Positions 12,010-25,946 of a stretch of 64,000 nt of DNA are shown one piece after another; the first letter of the stretch is position 1; each line of letters begins with the position of its first letter. This DNA comes from Diphasiastrum complanatum. Lineage: Eukaryota > Streptophyta > Lycopodiopsida > Lycopodiales > Lycopodiaceae. The position numbers were made by a program, and so were the translations under genes. The notes beneath the pieces are model-generated. The model saw only the letters and a program-made list of their open reading frames with translations. It searched no databases and had not been told where the DNA came from. Where the stretch lies: the NCBI GenBank assembly GCA_029204225.1, contig CM055104.1, positions 42,715,502 to 42,779,501 of the forward strand, read 5' to 3'.

Positions 12010-13190
12010 CCTCTTGAGGATCAGATTAGGATCCACACTTGGTCCTTTTTGTACTTTTTCCACAAATTCCTCTTACAGTACTAGGAACTTCCTTCTTCCT
12101 AGTTTCTAGAGGCACATGCACAAAGCATACACAGCCAAAAATCCTAAGATGATCTACCTTAGGCTTTTTCTTATACAACATCTCAAATGGTGTCTTTCCT
12201 CCTATTGCAAGATTTGAAAGCCTATTACAAAGATAGTTTGCACATGCAACTGCCTCTCCCCAAAATTCTTTAGGCAGAGAAGCTTCTAGCCTAATGGCTT
12301 TTGCACATTCATACAAAGTTCTATTTTTTTCTCTCAGAAACTCCATTTTTTTGAGGAGTATATGAACAAGAAAACTCTCTTTGAATACCCTCTTTCTCAC
12401 AAAAGTCTTTAAACTTATTAGAAGTGTATTCTCCTCCACTATCAATTCTCAGAGCTTTTAACTTGAAAGGAAATTGTTTTTCTACATAAGCTTTGAAAGT
12501 ATGAAAAACATCATAGACCATGGCTTTTGAAGACAACATATAGATCCAAGAATATCTTGTATAACCATCTACAAAAGAGACAAAGAGTTGGCTCCTCCTT
12601 TGCCCTTAGTTGATGAGAAATGAACATCAGAGTGTACAAGTTCAAATGGTTGCTTTTTTTTGATACTTGATCATCTGTGTGATTTTGCTAGCACACAAGC
12701 TTCACAAGGTAGAAGCTCCTTTGACAGTGTCTTTGGTAGACCAATAGCTTTTCCTTCTTTGACCATAGATTGCATGGCTTTGAAATTGGGATGACCTAAT
12801 CTCTTGTGCCACAGATCCTCCTGTAGAACCTTGGTCTCATAAGCAATATCTGAGATGTTAGCACTCTCCCTAGAATCTAGTTTGTACAACTTACAAATTC
12901 TAGATCCTCTAGCAATAACTTTATTTTCTGTTGAGATTATACACTTGTCAACTTGAAACTTGACATCCAATCCGCTATCAAACAACTATCCTACAATAAT
13001 GAGATTCTTGGTCAATCTAGGTACATACAGTACATCATGTAAGCAAAAAGATTATGATGATGATGCATGCAATGGAACATGAATTTTAGTGGAAATCACC
13101 ATGGACATGGCTCCAAACTCAAGATAGGAAGATAATATGTTAATAATCTTCACACTTTCTGGCATATTTAGACTGATTCAATTGCATTTC
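12010..13190 (-). mobile_element. Copia-3 relic, pre-integrase and integrase
   Basis: The reverse strand shows a GAG-pre-integrase zinc-binding block (LWHKRLGHPNF...LPCEACVLAKSHR), then an integrase core (IDSGGEYTSNKF) and an integrase C-terminal part (CNRLSNLAIGGKTPFEMLYKKKPKVDHLRIFGC). Upstream is a protease-end segment (FDSGLDVKFQVDKC). It is broken at several points. On its right it abuts Copia-2, which is of another family, near 13190; on its left it reaches the edge of E1. Confidence 0.8.
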
Positions 13191-16045
13191 ACCCTTTGTT
13201 CAATTTCTTTTGATCTCTAGCCCAAGGCATTTTATTGCTTCTCCAAGATCTATGATTTTGTAATTTTCAAAAATCTGACTGTTCGTGTCTTTGATCAAGA
13301 TCAAGGAATTTCCTATCATTAGAGAATCATCCACGAAGATAGTCAGTATCACAAAATCTTTTCCTACTCTTTTTATGTAGAGATCATAGTCTGGTTTTGT
13401 AGGAATGAAGTCTAGAGACTTCAGAAGACTATCGAGCTTCTTATACCAAGCTCGTGATGCATGTTTTAGACCATAGATGCATCTCTGCAACCGACAGACA
13501 TATTGTCGATTGTCGGGGTCTTTAAATCCTTCAGGCTTCTTCATGAAAATTTTCTCCTCTAGATCTCTATGGAGAAAGGTTGTTTTTACATCAATCTGGT
13601 GAATTTCTAGATTGTGTTGTGTGGCGTATGCAAGGAGTAGTCGTATGCTTGTCATCTTGACCATCGGTAAATATTTGTCAAAATAATCAACACCATATCT
13701 CTACGTGTAGCCCTTCACGACAAGTCTTGCTTTGTAGCGGCCAACGGTGCCATCTGAATTCATCTTCTTCTTGTACACCCACTTGCAGTCGACTGTTTTT
13801 CTATTTTCTGGCAGTGGCTTTAGTGTCCATGCCTCATTTCGCTTCATCGACTCGATCTCCTCTGACATTGCCTGCTTCCAAAATTCTCCCTCTAGGCTCT
13901 AGATAGCTTCTTGATATGTTGTTGGCTCTTTAGTGAAACTACAATACTAACTATGTGTCTTCGCTCCACTGAAGATTGTTAGAGTAGCGGTCTGAAGTTC
14001 TTCTTTGTCTTGTTGACCTTCTAAGTTCGTTTCGTCGCTGCTCGAACGTTTCTTGTTCGTGGGTTTGATGTTCTGCTTCCTGCTGCTCTGGGTGGCTCTG
14101 CATCCTGATTTGATGTCTGTCCTCGATCTCCCTCTTGAATAGGTAGCAGTGTGAAAATCTCATGGCCTCTTTCATCTTTTAGTCTAGAGAATGTGGACTC
14201 ATTGAATTTTTTCGGAATGTGTTTGTGTGTTGCACATCCAAACACACATGTGTAGATCAGGTTTGCTACCTATCCACACTTCGTACAGCATCTTATCTTC
14301 CAGCATTGTCGTTGTAGATCTGTTCTGCAGATGTATTGCTGCTGCTATTGCCTCGTCCCAGAATTGACTTGGCAATCGAACCTGTGCCATCATGCATCTG
14401 GCTCCTTCGACCAGTGTTATGTTTCTTCTCTCTATGACACCATTGTATTCTGGTGTGTATGCAGGAGTGAACTAGTGTTCTATCCCTTGTTCTTCGTAGA
14501 ATTTTGAAAATTATTTGCTTTTACATTCATCTCCATTGTCAGATCTAAAAATCCGTATCTTCTTTGAGGTGTGCCACGAACTTCTTGAAGGCATCAAACA
14601 CTTCAAATTTCTTCTTTAGGAGTAGATCGTGGTCATCCGGCTGGAATCATCTATGAACATCAGAAAATACCTCGAACCTGAGAGTGAATCCATATTCATC
14701 ATTTCACAGACATCAGAGTGGACGAGCTCAAAAACTTCTTTGGCTCTTCTTCCCTCATGCATGAATGGATTTTGATGTTGCTTGTCTTTTTGACAGGCTT
14801 CACAGAACTCAGTTTCGGACCTTGATATCTTGAGACCTGTGACTATGTCTTTCTTGCACATGTCATACAAGCTCCGCATGTTCAGATGATACATTCTCCT
14901 ATGCCAGAGCTGGTCTTCATTTTCTGAGGCATTTAATATGATATCAGAGACATCATGTCTGCTTCCATCACCTAAATCACTGCTCTGTTATTTTTGAGTT
15001 CTCCAAAGTCGATCAAGATCTTCTTGTTGCAGGTGATGTGTGATGTTGCTCCTGAATCAATAACTACATATCATAGTCATGTTCAGTGTAGCTCGTTGAA
15101 GCTTCATCGAGTATTGTGAAGGTTTCGTCACCTCTGTCTGCATCCTTGGATGACTCTGCAACATTAGCTTTCTCAGCTTTGTTCTTTCTTTTTGGGTTGA
15201 ATCTACAATTGTATGTAGAGTGCCCCTTCTTCTTGCAGTGCATGCAAGGTATGTTGGATTGAACTATCATTTGTTGGCCGTATGGCCCGGTTTATGACAG
15301 TGATCACAAGAAGAAGATTGTTGATTTGAGGACTTTGTCTTATCGAATCTTGGCTTGTTCTTGTTCTTCTTCTTTCCTTTTGTGAAGAGGGCCTTCTCTT
15401 GGTCATTGTTTTTCCTCCCCTTCGTCCCTCATCAGTCTCTCATCAGGAACAAGACTGACTGCTTTGTCGACTGTCATATCTGGTAGACTCGATATGAGCA
15501 TTCTCCAAGGCTGATAGGACGTCAGTAGATATTTCATGAAGTACATCAGTTGTTGTGGTGCTAGGACCTAGTGCTCCTGTCCTGATGTAGCGAGTTGAGC
15601 GAAAATCATTTTGATCTTCTCAACGTGCTGATATAACTGGTTGCCATCCCATTACATGGATTGCAGCTAATTGTGAAAGTGCATGACTGAAGCTGCAGTC
15701 CTCACTTCATACTTCTGTTTCAATCTTTCCCACGCTGCATGGCTGCTTTTGTAGTCTTCAATCTGCATGAGTAGATCATTGTTTATGGACGAAACAATGA
15801 TCGTCATTGCACGCTCATCTTTTTTTATCCATTCAGCTCTCCTCAGGTCTCCCTCTAGAGGCTGCATCTCTGAGAGTTTAGTCACCAACCAAATGCCTTT
15901 GCCCTTCAGAAGCGTTTTGATTTTGAATTTCCAGATTTTGTAATTTGCGCCATCAAGACTGATTGCTACTGTTGTCTGGATTGTTGTAGCCATATTATGA
16001 TGTCTAGAAAATCATTGCTTAAATGTCAGTAGTGACAACCTGTGC

Positions 16046-16057
16046 GCTTTGATACCA
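16046..16057 (-). promoter_or_regulatory. Copia-2 primer-binding site (tRNA-iMet type)
   Basis: TGGTATCAAAGC on the reverse strand abuts the LTR end. It differs by one base from TGGTATCAGAGC, the usual plant copia site complementary to the 3' end of initiator tRNA-Met. Confidence 0.8.
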
Positions 16058-16793
16058 TGTTGAGAAACTGTCTTTTTCGTTTCATTGTCGCGAACAACTT
16101 TGTTTCTTTGAATTTTTTCTTGCACGGAAGCCTCACAGGAACCTAGACACGCGACTACACATCACATAACAGATTCTATTCTAGCAGTCAAGATAGCGTA
16201 AAACAAGGAGATGCACAAAAATAGAGCAATCAATTATCACTTTGATTTTTAGAGTGAGATGGTCAATGTCTCGCTCGTTGGCGGCCTGACGCTCTGCTCT
16301 TTCCGATGTGCTCGTTGGCAAACTTTCATGCACAACTCTTTTTGTTTCTAGTCTTTTTCTTTTCTACTCTACTCTTGCACATTCTCTGTATATTACAGTC
16401 TACGTTATGATCCATTGTGTGGAGTTTACAAGATAGCTAAACAAAGAATTACAAGACTAGTTAATGCTAATCAACTATTCAGTTACTCTCCGTCATTGCT
16501 ACTCATCTCAGCTAGGCATGAAGTCTATGACTCCAAGCCCGTTGAGCTGCCAACTGGCAGCGCAAAAGATTCTCTTTCATTTCTTCCGTTTTTTTTCGTT
16601 CTTTTCATTCCTTTTGTGTCTTTTTGTTTTGCGTCCCTTTGCGGTTCTTGCGGTCCTAGAGGTATGTTCGTGAATCGTTCGTCCTTCGTTTGTCCCTTAA
16701 GCACGCTGACTTTCACGAATTGTTTGACATTCGAGTCAAGGTTCGTTAACTTTCACGTTGCAATAAAGTTGCAGGAGTTCACCATTTCTGACA
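16058..16793 (-). repeat. Copia-2 5' LTR (736 bp)
   Basis: On the reverse strand the LTR starts TGTCAGAAATGGTGAACTCC at 16793 and ends CTCAACA at 16058, immediately before TGGTATCAAAGC. Both ends carry the expected TG...CA. It matches the Copia-1 3' LTR at 2754 over its first half or more. Confidence 0.8.
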
Positions 16794-17189
16794 AGATTTT
16801 ATTCCACGTCAAGGCCTGTTGGTGACTAATGAGCTTGAGAGGACCCAAACAGTCTAATTGAGACATATGGAGTAGTGCATGTACACGTGACTGGTATAGA
16901 CAGGAGGTATGCATGAAGAGTTGTGATCTATTTATAGTTGCTTGCATGGGGATTGCATGGGTTCATGCACAGGATCCTACTCTATATATTGAGGTAGTGA
17001 TTATTCCGTCGACGACTTGGTCTAGGTTACTTGTTGAGCTCTTCATTTCTTGCTATCACATGGCATCGCTTGGGAGCTAATCTAGGAGGTTTCTCCAGGA
17101 GGGATCTAGGATTGGTAGGTGGTTTCTGTCTCTCTTGTTGTGTTTTCCTATCCTCATCTTACGGGTTTTTCCCTAGTGGTCTTTACAGT
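16794..17189. other. Unassigned, LTR-like composition
   Basis: No coding signal is visible. A TATA-like CTATATATTGAGG at about 16981 followed by a pyrimidine-rich run to 17175 is LTR-like, but I find no partner repeat or TG...CA ends. Confidence 0.3.
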
Positions 17190-17880
17190 ACCCCAGCTTG
17201 AGATACTCCTCCAACATCTTTCTGACTTTCTCTTCCTCATTTAGGCTCATCCTATAAGGAGGCGTACATACCGGACTTGCCCTTCAAGCAAGCTCAATAC
17301 GATGATCAATGTTTTGACTAGGCGGCAAACCCTCTGGCATATTACTAATTAGCACGTGTTTAAACTGAGCGTGGATGGACTTCTCCAACTCACTTGTTGG
17401 GTCACATCTAGGCTATAATGAAAATACATCTGCACTAGGGGATGCAAAAGTAAATGAAGCTTCTTGTGGTTATTAGTGAGTGTGCTTATCTAATTATTAT
17501 CAGCATAAAAATCAAAATTGGAATCAACATTCACATAACACAACTACAAATATTGAATCTCCATTCTTTTTACTTGCACACGGTAACAAGATGACCCTCA
17601 ACAGATGGTCTCTCCCCCTTGAAGACATGAGACATACCCTCATGCCCAAACTTATACACATGTGACTTAAAATCTATAGCGGGCTGCTTACTTGCATGCC
17701 ACCGCTTACCAAGTACAATATCAAACTTAGCTAGTTTAGTAATTTCAAAATATAACTTCTCGGTATACGTCTGAATAGACAAAGATGCCCGAGAGATTCC
17801 TTCATCCCAAACCTTTGTTCCCTTACCATCGGACATCTCAACAGTATATCGGTAATCAGATGGAACAGTAGCCAAGTGAA
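17190..17880 (-). mobile_element. Ty3/gypsy relic: protease and start of RT
   Basis: The reverse strand carries a retropepsin-like end with FDIVLGKRWHASKQPAIDF (17570-17875) and then, at lower coordinates, the motif run IELARRASPVCTPPYRMS that precedes Ty3/gypsy reverse transcriptase. The rest of RT, RNase H and integrase are absent. A gypsy-type gag in the same orientation lies at 20010-21790, so both may be parts of one element split by later insertions; that link is inference. The relic is broken. Confidence 0.7.
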
Positions 17881-18664
17881 ACTTTTATCAAACTTATTCT
17901 CAGCTACTCAGAGACAATTTAGAGTGCAGAGTTTCTATCCGTTATTATTTTGCGCTCTTTAGCATCTGTTTTTGTTTTTCTGAATCATTACTATCTTCTT
18001 ATTGCATTTAGTATATGTCAAAATGCATGCATCTATATTGATTTCAAAGTTGGTTCCTAAAGATTGAACGTGATTTTCATCACTACTGCTTTGTTTGATT
18101 TTTGATAGGCATAGTCATGCATTGGAAATAAGAAGTTTATGCATTACATTATCTATCTTATTTCCGACATGGTATTAGAGCATTCTATCATGGTATCAAA
18201 GCATTGATTCTTCTTCAGGGCCTAATACTATTTTGATATCAGAGCGAAAGCTCCAATACTTGATATCTTTCGCGATATCAAATTGACATCATATTCTTCA
18301 ATTCCTTTCATTATTTCAGTATCAGAGAATTGATTTTCTGTTGTTGGCATTACTACATCTTAGTGTCATCGATACAATCGACGGACTAAGTTCTTGATGG
18401 ATTCTCAAAGTAAAGCTGGTCTTATTGCAGACAAGCTGAATGGATCCAATTATCATTTGGGAAAATTTAAGATGAAGATCTTGCTAATCAGCAATGAGTT
18501 ATGGGATGTTGTTACAGGTACAAAAGTAAAACCTGAAGATGACGCAAAAGAGTCAAAGTGAAAATCGAAGGATGGTAAAGCTTTCGCGCTTATTATCCTC
18601 AATATATCATATACACAGATTAGATACATAGCTGAAGCTAAAACATCAAAAGACGTTTGGGACT
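17881..18664 (+). mobile_element. Copia-4 relic: LTR end, PBS and gag start
   Basis: An LTR end (TTTCCGACA, ending 18169) is followed by TGGTATTAGAGC (18170-18181), an iMet-type primer-binding site, and by a second TGGTATCAAAGC at 18191. A copia gag N-terminus opens at 18397 (MDSQSKAGLIADKLNGSNYH, then KMKILLISNELWDVV). Similarity ends at about 18664, where unrelated DNA begins. The LTR start is not clear. Confidence 0.7.
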
Positions 18665-20009
18665 GTTGACAGATCCTCTGATCCAGAGGACCTGTTGGTT
18701 TTCTAAAATTGATTCTTTCTTACTTCTGCCTATCAGCAGAGATGGTGGGTTCTTCTTGAGATTGTCATTCTTGTTTAAAACCCAAGATCAGGCATAAGGG
18801 AACAGATTGACGTTGTAGTATAGATTTTGTCCTGCTTGTCAGAGGACTACTCAGGGTCGTCTCTCTTAAACGCACTTACATTCATACATAGATGCAAGCG
18901 AAGAACACTCATTCACAGATCAGAGTGCAGCCCAAATGAACATTCAGCAAATTCTACAGCTATCTACTCTTAAAAAGAAGTGAATCAGAGCCTAAACTTT
19001 ACGAAACTGAGCTACACTTGCATGAACTAATCTACAGCATGTTAGAAGTCCAAGAATCAAGAAACCAACTAGTCTATTGATTCTTGGACATCCCAAGAAC
19101 ATCAAGAACTGGACTGTAAGAGATATGCAAGAACTACACCACAGATCCAGCCTATTTAGTTTACCTGAATGCTGGTTCCTACATTAATCCACAAACAAGA
19201 AAAGAAGCTAATCCACTCTACGAAAGCAGCAAATGAAATCCACTCTACAGTCCACAACCACACACAAAAGAGGGAAGGGCAAGATCATAAATGCATCACT
19301 CAAGAAACAAGCATGATCAAGGAGCTCAATGGATGCACCAAACTCATGAAGGCTCTTCTCATTTCAGCATGGAGTTGATACAATTCACAAAAAGCTCCTC
19401 TACCCAAAGAGGGAGTCTCTTAAATAAGCAAGCGAGATCCTTAGGTGGCATCCTAGTGGAATTTCCACATTTCACAAATTACAAGTGGAATAATGCTCTC
19501 CACTAGAGGTCACCATCAAAAGGTGGCTCACTCTACTTTATTTAAGAGGGGTCTACTTTCATTTATTACATTTGCTTACAAATACTAGTTCCTAAATGGT
19601 CATTCCATCTTTCGGGATTCACCACGAGGCTTACACAGTTCTTACTTGTCATTACTAACTAGTATTCCTCGACTCTCATACTCGGCTCTCATTAGTCTCG
19701 TCTTCTCAAAGATCTCCTCGGTCTAAGATGAGAGGTGCTCTTGAGTTGCTCTGTCCAAGTATCTTGGGGATTCGTCAGAATCAGCCAACATCATCCCACC
19801 CCTAATGTGTTGCAAGACCCACTGCAACTCATATTGGACGATGTCGTTCCGCTTTGCATTGGCATATTCGATCGTCACTTGGAAAAGCATAGATCCTCAT
19901 TCGCTTACATAAAAGCAAGTGCTTATTGTCGCCAGTCTTTATCACAAAAACTGTTTTTCATGAATTGTCGCAGTTTAACCAGAATGTCTTATTGCTATAG
20001 GTGATTGAC
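18665..20009. other. Unassigned stretch; possible decayed coding on reverse strand near 19600-19900
   Basis: The left edge cuts into the Copia-4 gag. It begins with the small palindrome CCTCTGATCCAGAGG. The reverse strand at about 19740-19880 reads as plausible protein (YELQWVLQHIRGGMMLADSD) in one frame for about 60 residues, but I do not recognise it. Forward frames of about 70-90 residues in this stretch have no recognisable features. It may be another inserted element or part of the gypsy relic. Confidence 0.3.
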
Positions 20010-21790
20010 ATTCTCAAAATTGGAGAGCTCTCAGCAGCTTCACAACTTGCATGCTCGAGTGCTTTCCTCGTGTCTCTTTCTTATCACTTGTATCTACCAT
20101 TGACGGTTTCATCTTCGGTTTCTTGGCAGATTCTATCTTCTGGGAGGTCTGTATCATCCATTTGCCTCTAGGTGTTTCCGTGGTTCTTCTCTCAGTCAAA
20201 TTTCCAGTCTCAAGGAAAAATTTTGATCTGCAAGTTGCACAAACTTTGATTATCAGTCTCAAGGGGATAGATTCATCAAAAATTGGTGGTAGGAATAGTT
20301 TTGGATGGACGGTTTGGTAATGGTAAGGAAACATGATGAAGGTTGGTGGTAGGGTGAAGGAATTGATAGTTCTATAGTTGCAGCCTTGGACCCTTGCAAT
20401 GTCGAGCTTTGACCACCACTTGCTGGATGAGGAGCTCACTTTATTTTGCAGGTTCACGGATGTCTTCATCTTTCATTTTCTGCAGCTCTTTCTTTTGATC
20501 CATTACTTTTGGATCTCTTTGGGCTTCATAAGAGGGGATTTAACTATCATTACTCCAGAGAGTTTCTTTTGATCAAGATTGATCTGACTCATCTATTGCT
20601 TAAGTTTTGTCCTTTCCTCCTTCCTGGATCTTTCTCTTTATTTCTTCTAGCTGCTTCGCCTGCTTCTGTAGATCTTTTTTGGCTGAACAACCAATATAGG
20701 TGGTAGTTGGTCTCCCCAAGACACTTGCAATGATCTATCAGCTGCTTCAGTAAGACTATAAAAAACTGGAAATTTCTCAGAAGAACAATAAACTGATGAT
20801 AAACAAACTGATGGAAGGAAGGGTGGTGGTGACAACGGTAGATGGTGTGGACGATAGACATGAGAATGGGCGCAGAAGTATGGCAAGAGGTTGGTTGAAG
20901 AAGGAGACTGATTTTTCAATGTTTGTGTTTTCCTTTCTGAAGGATCCTCGTCGTGACTAGAATACTTCTTCTGATTGAGTCTCTTCGGATTATCCATCTG
21001 TCTTCTTTAGCCTTGTCTTTTCATATTTGACGTGACCTTCGCTATCGATCTTGCTGATGTTGTTGCAGGAAGCGTAACTGCTCTAGTGGATCCAAGCAGA
21101 TCCACTCTCTCTCTCTCCCCCCCTCCCAAATTTGTTGGTGGAGATGTTGTTGCTGGTAATTGTTCATGCTCAGGATTGGATCGGTGTGTGGAACACGTAG
21201 TTGAAACTCGTTGAACATGCAACTGGACTAAAGATTGAACAAATTTTAACTAAATTTGTTTCGATCTTGCTGTAGTTGACTCAAAAAATAAGATGGCAAT
21301 GAGATGCAGGAATCAACTCTAATTTGACATGTACTTCTCATCTTTCTCAAAAATTCTAAACTGCTATACAAGGTAATCTGAAGATGGATAGATGAATGAA
21401 AATGTGTTCGTGAGATGCTCTACAAAAGACTCTCATGTAGTCGCTATTTCTCATGCAAAAATCAATCACACACTAGGAGGCGTTTGAAACGCTCATCTCA
21501 TACATGTTCATCCTTTGCCATCTTGATGTTACTCAATTTGACAAAAGGACTCTCTATCAAGCGAAAGGGCTTAAAATGCTTGATAAAGGACTCTTTCAAA
21601 ATTGACCAGTTTGTCTTTTTGTCACGATTAAGGTTGAAAAACCAATCACGTGCTTTAGCGATCACGGTCATAAAAAATAGTTGGACCATAGCATCGGGAG
21701 ATGTTTTGCCACACACATCACATGCATTCTCAAAGATTTGCAGAAATCTTTGAGGGTCCGAACTACCATCAAACTTTGGTAGATCTAGCT
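20010..21790 (-). mobile_element. Ty3/gypsy relic: gag
   Basis: On the reverse strand, 21716-21498 encodes a retrotransposon gag core (DAMVQLFFMTVIAKARDWFF followed by a WSILKESFIKHF block), the helical signature of Ty3/gypsy gag. It is followed towards lower coordinates by a charged, low-complexity gag tail with decayed frames down to about 20014. No zinc knuckle is visible. The orientation matches the protease/RT piece at 17190-17880. The relic is broken at many points. Confidence 0.65.
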
Positions 21791-21992
21791 TGGGTGTAAG
21801 TCTTTCAAAATGAGCTCCGTGGGTAGCAGGAACTCGATTAGGGTTGGTTCTGACCTGTGAGGGCTTAGTACTAGAAAAATGGGGTCATGCGTGTGAAGAC
21901 TAAGCTCTATCAGGTTCTTGTCCCTCAAACGAGTTTGTGGATGGGCATTTTTCAAAGGATTGTCGTAAAAGTTGTGAGCATGCACATTTTCC

Positions 21993-22990
<998 letters not shown>

Positions 22991-23033
22991 ACACGTGAAG
23001 CAAATGAAGCAATATACGTATGTAATAGAGCCC

Positions 23034-23179
<146 letters not shown>

Positions 23180-23279
23180 CCACTAACCGTACCCACAGCT
23201 AGCAAAGTCTCTCAGGGGGCAATTAGCACCCCTGAGATGGAGTGCTAACTGCCCACCAGAAGAAATTTAGCATTTTTTG

Positions 23280-24960
23280 GTAAAGTAAACTTGAGTCTTG
23301 GGAACAAATTGTGTAGGAAAAGATTGTTTATAATCTCATATAATCTTCCTTTCATAAAGCCATTACGTTGAAAAGCAAAAACGTGTTGTTGACCTCATCC
23401 ATAAAGGTATCTTGTTCGTTACAATAGTACATGGCAGCAATAATTTGAACGACAATAACTTTATACGAGTTCATAATCGGCCTATTGGCAGTCAAGTGTA
23501 TATATTGAAAAAACGAAAAGGGAAGTTCTCTTCACTTGTCAAATTTTTTCATATGAAACCTACCCGGTAGAGAATCAAAGGTAGTCATAATCATTCAAAA
23601 AATTGATCGTATTATCAGAAGCGTCGTCATTTTCTATGGTGAGGTACTCCAAGGATAGATCCATAAGGCATTATCATCGACACGAGGTTGCTCTTTGTCC
23701 ATAAATAAAAGAGCATCTGTGGTGTTTATGAAACAAATATCATCAATATAACGGATGGTATGCTTAAAGGCACGTAGGTCGTTTAAGGAGGCGTTCTATC
23801 TCTCGTATGTTTTCAGCATCACCGAGGTGTAATAGGATTTTGGCAGAAGAATCTTTGGCAGCTCTGGCGGGCTTATGTAGCCATAGAAAGAAAGCATTCA
23901 TTTGGTTTTGGAGAGAAGCACCAGGAAAGAACTTGCCTAGGTTGTTCATCATATACCAAATGGCGTGGTCAAACTAGATAATGGATGAATTGTTTTTGCA
24001 TTTATCACCACATCTACATTTAAAGAATGGTCGCTTCCAGTTCCAGATTCTTGCTTGGTGAAGGTTCATCCTATTAAAGCCAGTCTCAAAGTGTCCTCTA
24101 AGCCCAGGTTTGTTCAGAAGGGCAACGAGTAGGCTCAAATTTGTTCATGCAAATAATAGTATCAAAGGCTACAGGAGCTTCAAGAGAAGGATTTTGCGTA
24201 AAGCAGCGGACTTACAAACTTCTATTTCTTTTTCAATAAGATGTGACATCAAGATAAAAGGTTGATAGGCACAGGGGCAAGAAAATTGACAGTAGGTAGG
24301 CTCCAAAGCTTATAGGCGATAAAGGCAGATTTGAACTCAATAGTTCTGCTGGGTACAAAAGGGATCTGATAGTTTTTGGATTGGCAGAAGTCATATGAAG
24401 ATTGATTACCAATATCACAAATATCTTGAGAAAACAATTCAAGCTGGGAGACACCGTCCTCATCTAGCTCATCTAAAAAGACCAAAGGGTGTCATGAAAG
24501 CGGTGCATCAGAGGAAGTATGTGGCACATCAATAGGGGAATTACCATTTTCATTCTCAAGGCACGCAAAGACTTTCCTAATATGTAGATTAAAAAAATCT
24601 TTCATCTTCTTCAAAACTTTCGACAAATTCATTGAGACGACCATACAGATCTTCTACCAGACTCAAAGTATCCTTCTTTTTAACAAACTCCAGATAGATC
24701 TTAACCCAGTTCAAAGTCCCCAACAGATCAGTCAAACATAAAACCTTATCTTCAGGTCTAGCAGAAGAACAAGTAGCCCTATCAGTGTCCATGATAAAAG
24801 AATGCATCATTACGGCCTTTTTCATACAACAAATAAGAGTCTGAATAAAATGGTTAGGTGGAGGTAAGGGCTCTCCATAACCCAAAAGAGCAGCATCTTG
24901 AAACCACCCTGTGGACTTAAACATGAAAACGGACCTTTGTTAGCTTATGAACCAGATAAA
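23280..24960 (-). mobile_element. YIDD reverse-transcriptase relic, non-LTR type, family uncertain
   Basis: The reverse strand contains an RT active-site box RYIDDICFIN (23739-23753 encodes RYIDD), preceded by a segment with CRCGDKC and a helical stretch (SLQNQMNAFFLWLHKPARAAK), and followed by FDKRELPFSFFQYIHL-like and NRPIMNSYKVIVVQIIAAMY blocks. An upstream region at 24924-24600 (MFKSTGWFQDAALLGYGEPL) and 24485-24250 is probably the N-terminal part. The arrangement after the YIDD box matches, from memory, a widespread class of eukaryotic retroelement RTs unlike copia and gypsy. No endonuclease domain (GIY-YIG or APE) is visible. It is flanked by diverged direct repeats and is broken at several points. 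Confidence 0.6.
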
Positions 24961-25089
24961 AGGTAAGAGTTTAGTACTTTTCCAACCAAGAAATAGTCGG
25001 AGTTACACCACAAGGATGCAGAGAGAGAGATACACAATTTCACATAGTTCCTCTTGACAAAGCAAGACCAAACCCTTTGAAGCCTTTAT

Positions 25090-25880
25090 TCATAAACCAG
25101 CAAGGTACAATAAAGCTGAAAAGTAAAATACAGTACAGTAAAGCACCATATAGCATAACCACTCTCAAAACGTCCAGCAGCTGACACCTGCCACTATCCC
25201 ACAACACAAAATCGCACGAGTTAGTATAGTGGGAAAGACAGGTGCCATAGCTGAATGTTAGTTGTTATCCGTGTCCAAAAGAAGTTATACTACTTATCAG
25301 CATAAATAGCATTATAAATCATAGTCCAGTCTTCCCAAACATATAGACAATTTTTTAGCGATAGGCCAAGCCCCTATGTTACCATATCAGGGCGAGTGCC
25401 ATGCTGATGAGTTTTTGGGCATTGGTTCATTTTGTTTAAAGCATAAGTATGAATAGTTTTCACCGTATGTATTGCTTATCGCTAAAAGAAATGGTTTGAA
25501 CACGTGTGTCGGTGTCAGAGCAAATCCATGCTATTCTAACCATGGTGACTTAAGAAACGTCATGCACTATTGTCCATACTCCTGAGCATATCCATGATTT
25601 CCAGTCGTATCTTAGCTAATCTGATATGATTATTGAAAGGGTAATAAATTTGTAAAAGCCATGGTTGAATAGTGTAGTTACGAATGAACTTACATTTATC
25701 GTAACTCCATATCCAACCCGTGGTTTTTTAAGACCTTGTATTGGATAGGCTTCATCTTATTGGTGAGGTTTCTGTGATTTTTACAAGGTATTAGGACAGA
25801 TCCGTGCCATTCTAATCCTTTTGCAAGAACCGTTTATCTAACGCAAATCCATGCTGTCCAAGATAATTTGAAGAGAAACC
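25090..25880. repeat. Right flanking direct repeat of the YIDD element
   Basis: This is the partner of 22205-22990, in the same orientation. It contains the same two sets of hairpins with an AATCCA-type loop (25512-25540 with 25582-25604, and 25790-25816 with 25842-25855). Confidence 0.6.
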
Positions 25881-25946
25881 TTGCTTCAGGACAACATGGT
25901 TGTCATTATACGTAGAGTAGTTACATTTTTTATGAAGTGATATAGT

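Larger units (their letters stand above)
13195..16793 (-). mobile_element. Copia-2: broken Ty1/copia element with 5' LTR, PBS, gag and partial pol
   Basis: Read on the reverse strand, the 5' LTR spans 16793-16058 and is followed at once by a primer-binding site, TGGTATCAAAGC. Then come gag (from 15993, with YKIWKFKIKTLLKGKGIW), two zinc knuckles (CMHCKKKGHSTYNC at about 15220), a pre-integrase block, integrase (about 14900-14020) and the first half of RT (13950-13200). RNase H and the 3' LTR are missing; the element ends against Copia-3 at about 13190. The family is the same as Copia-1. There are at least six interruptions. Integration was on the reverse strand relative to Copia-1. Confidence 0.9.

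Noticed and set aside
18170-18202. tRNA gene, suggested by TGGTATCAAAGC and TGGTATTAGAGC
   Set aside because: These are primer-binding sites complementary to a tRNA 3' end. No cloverleaf is present here or anywhere else I looked.
19169-19506. Forward frames of about 70 residues between copia and gypsy relics
   Set aside because: They have no recognisable features, do not extend, and lie in DNA with stops in all frames on either side.
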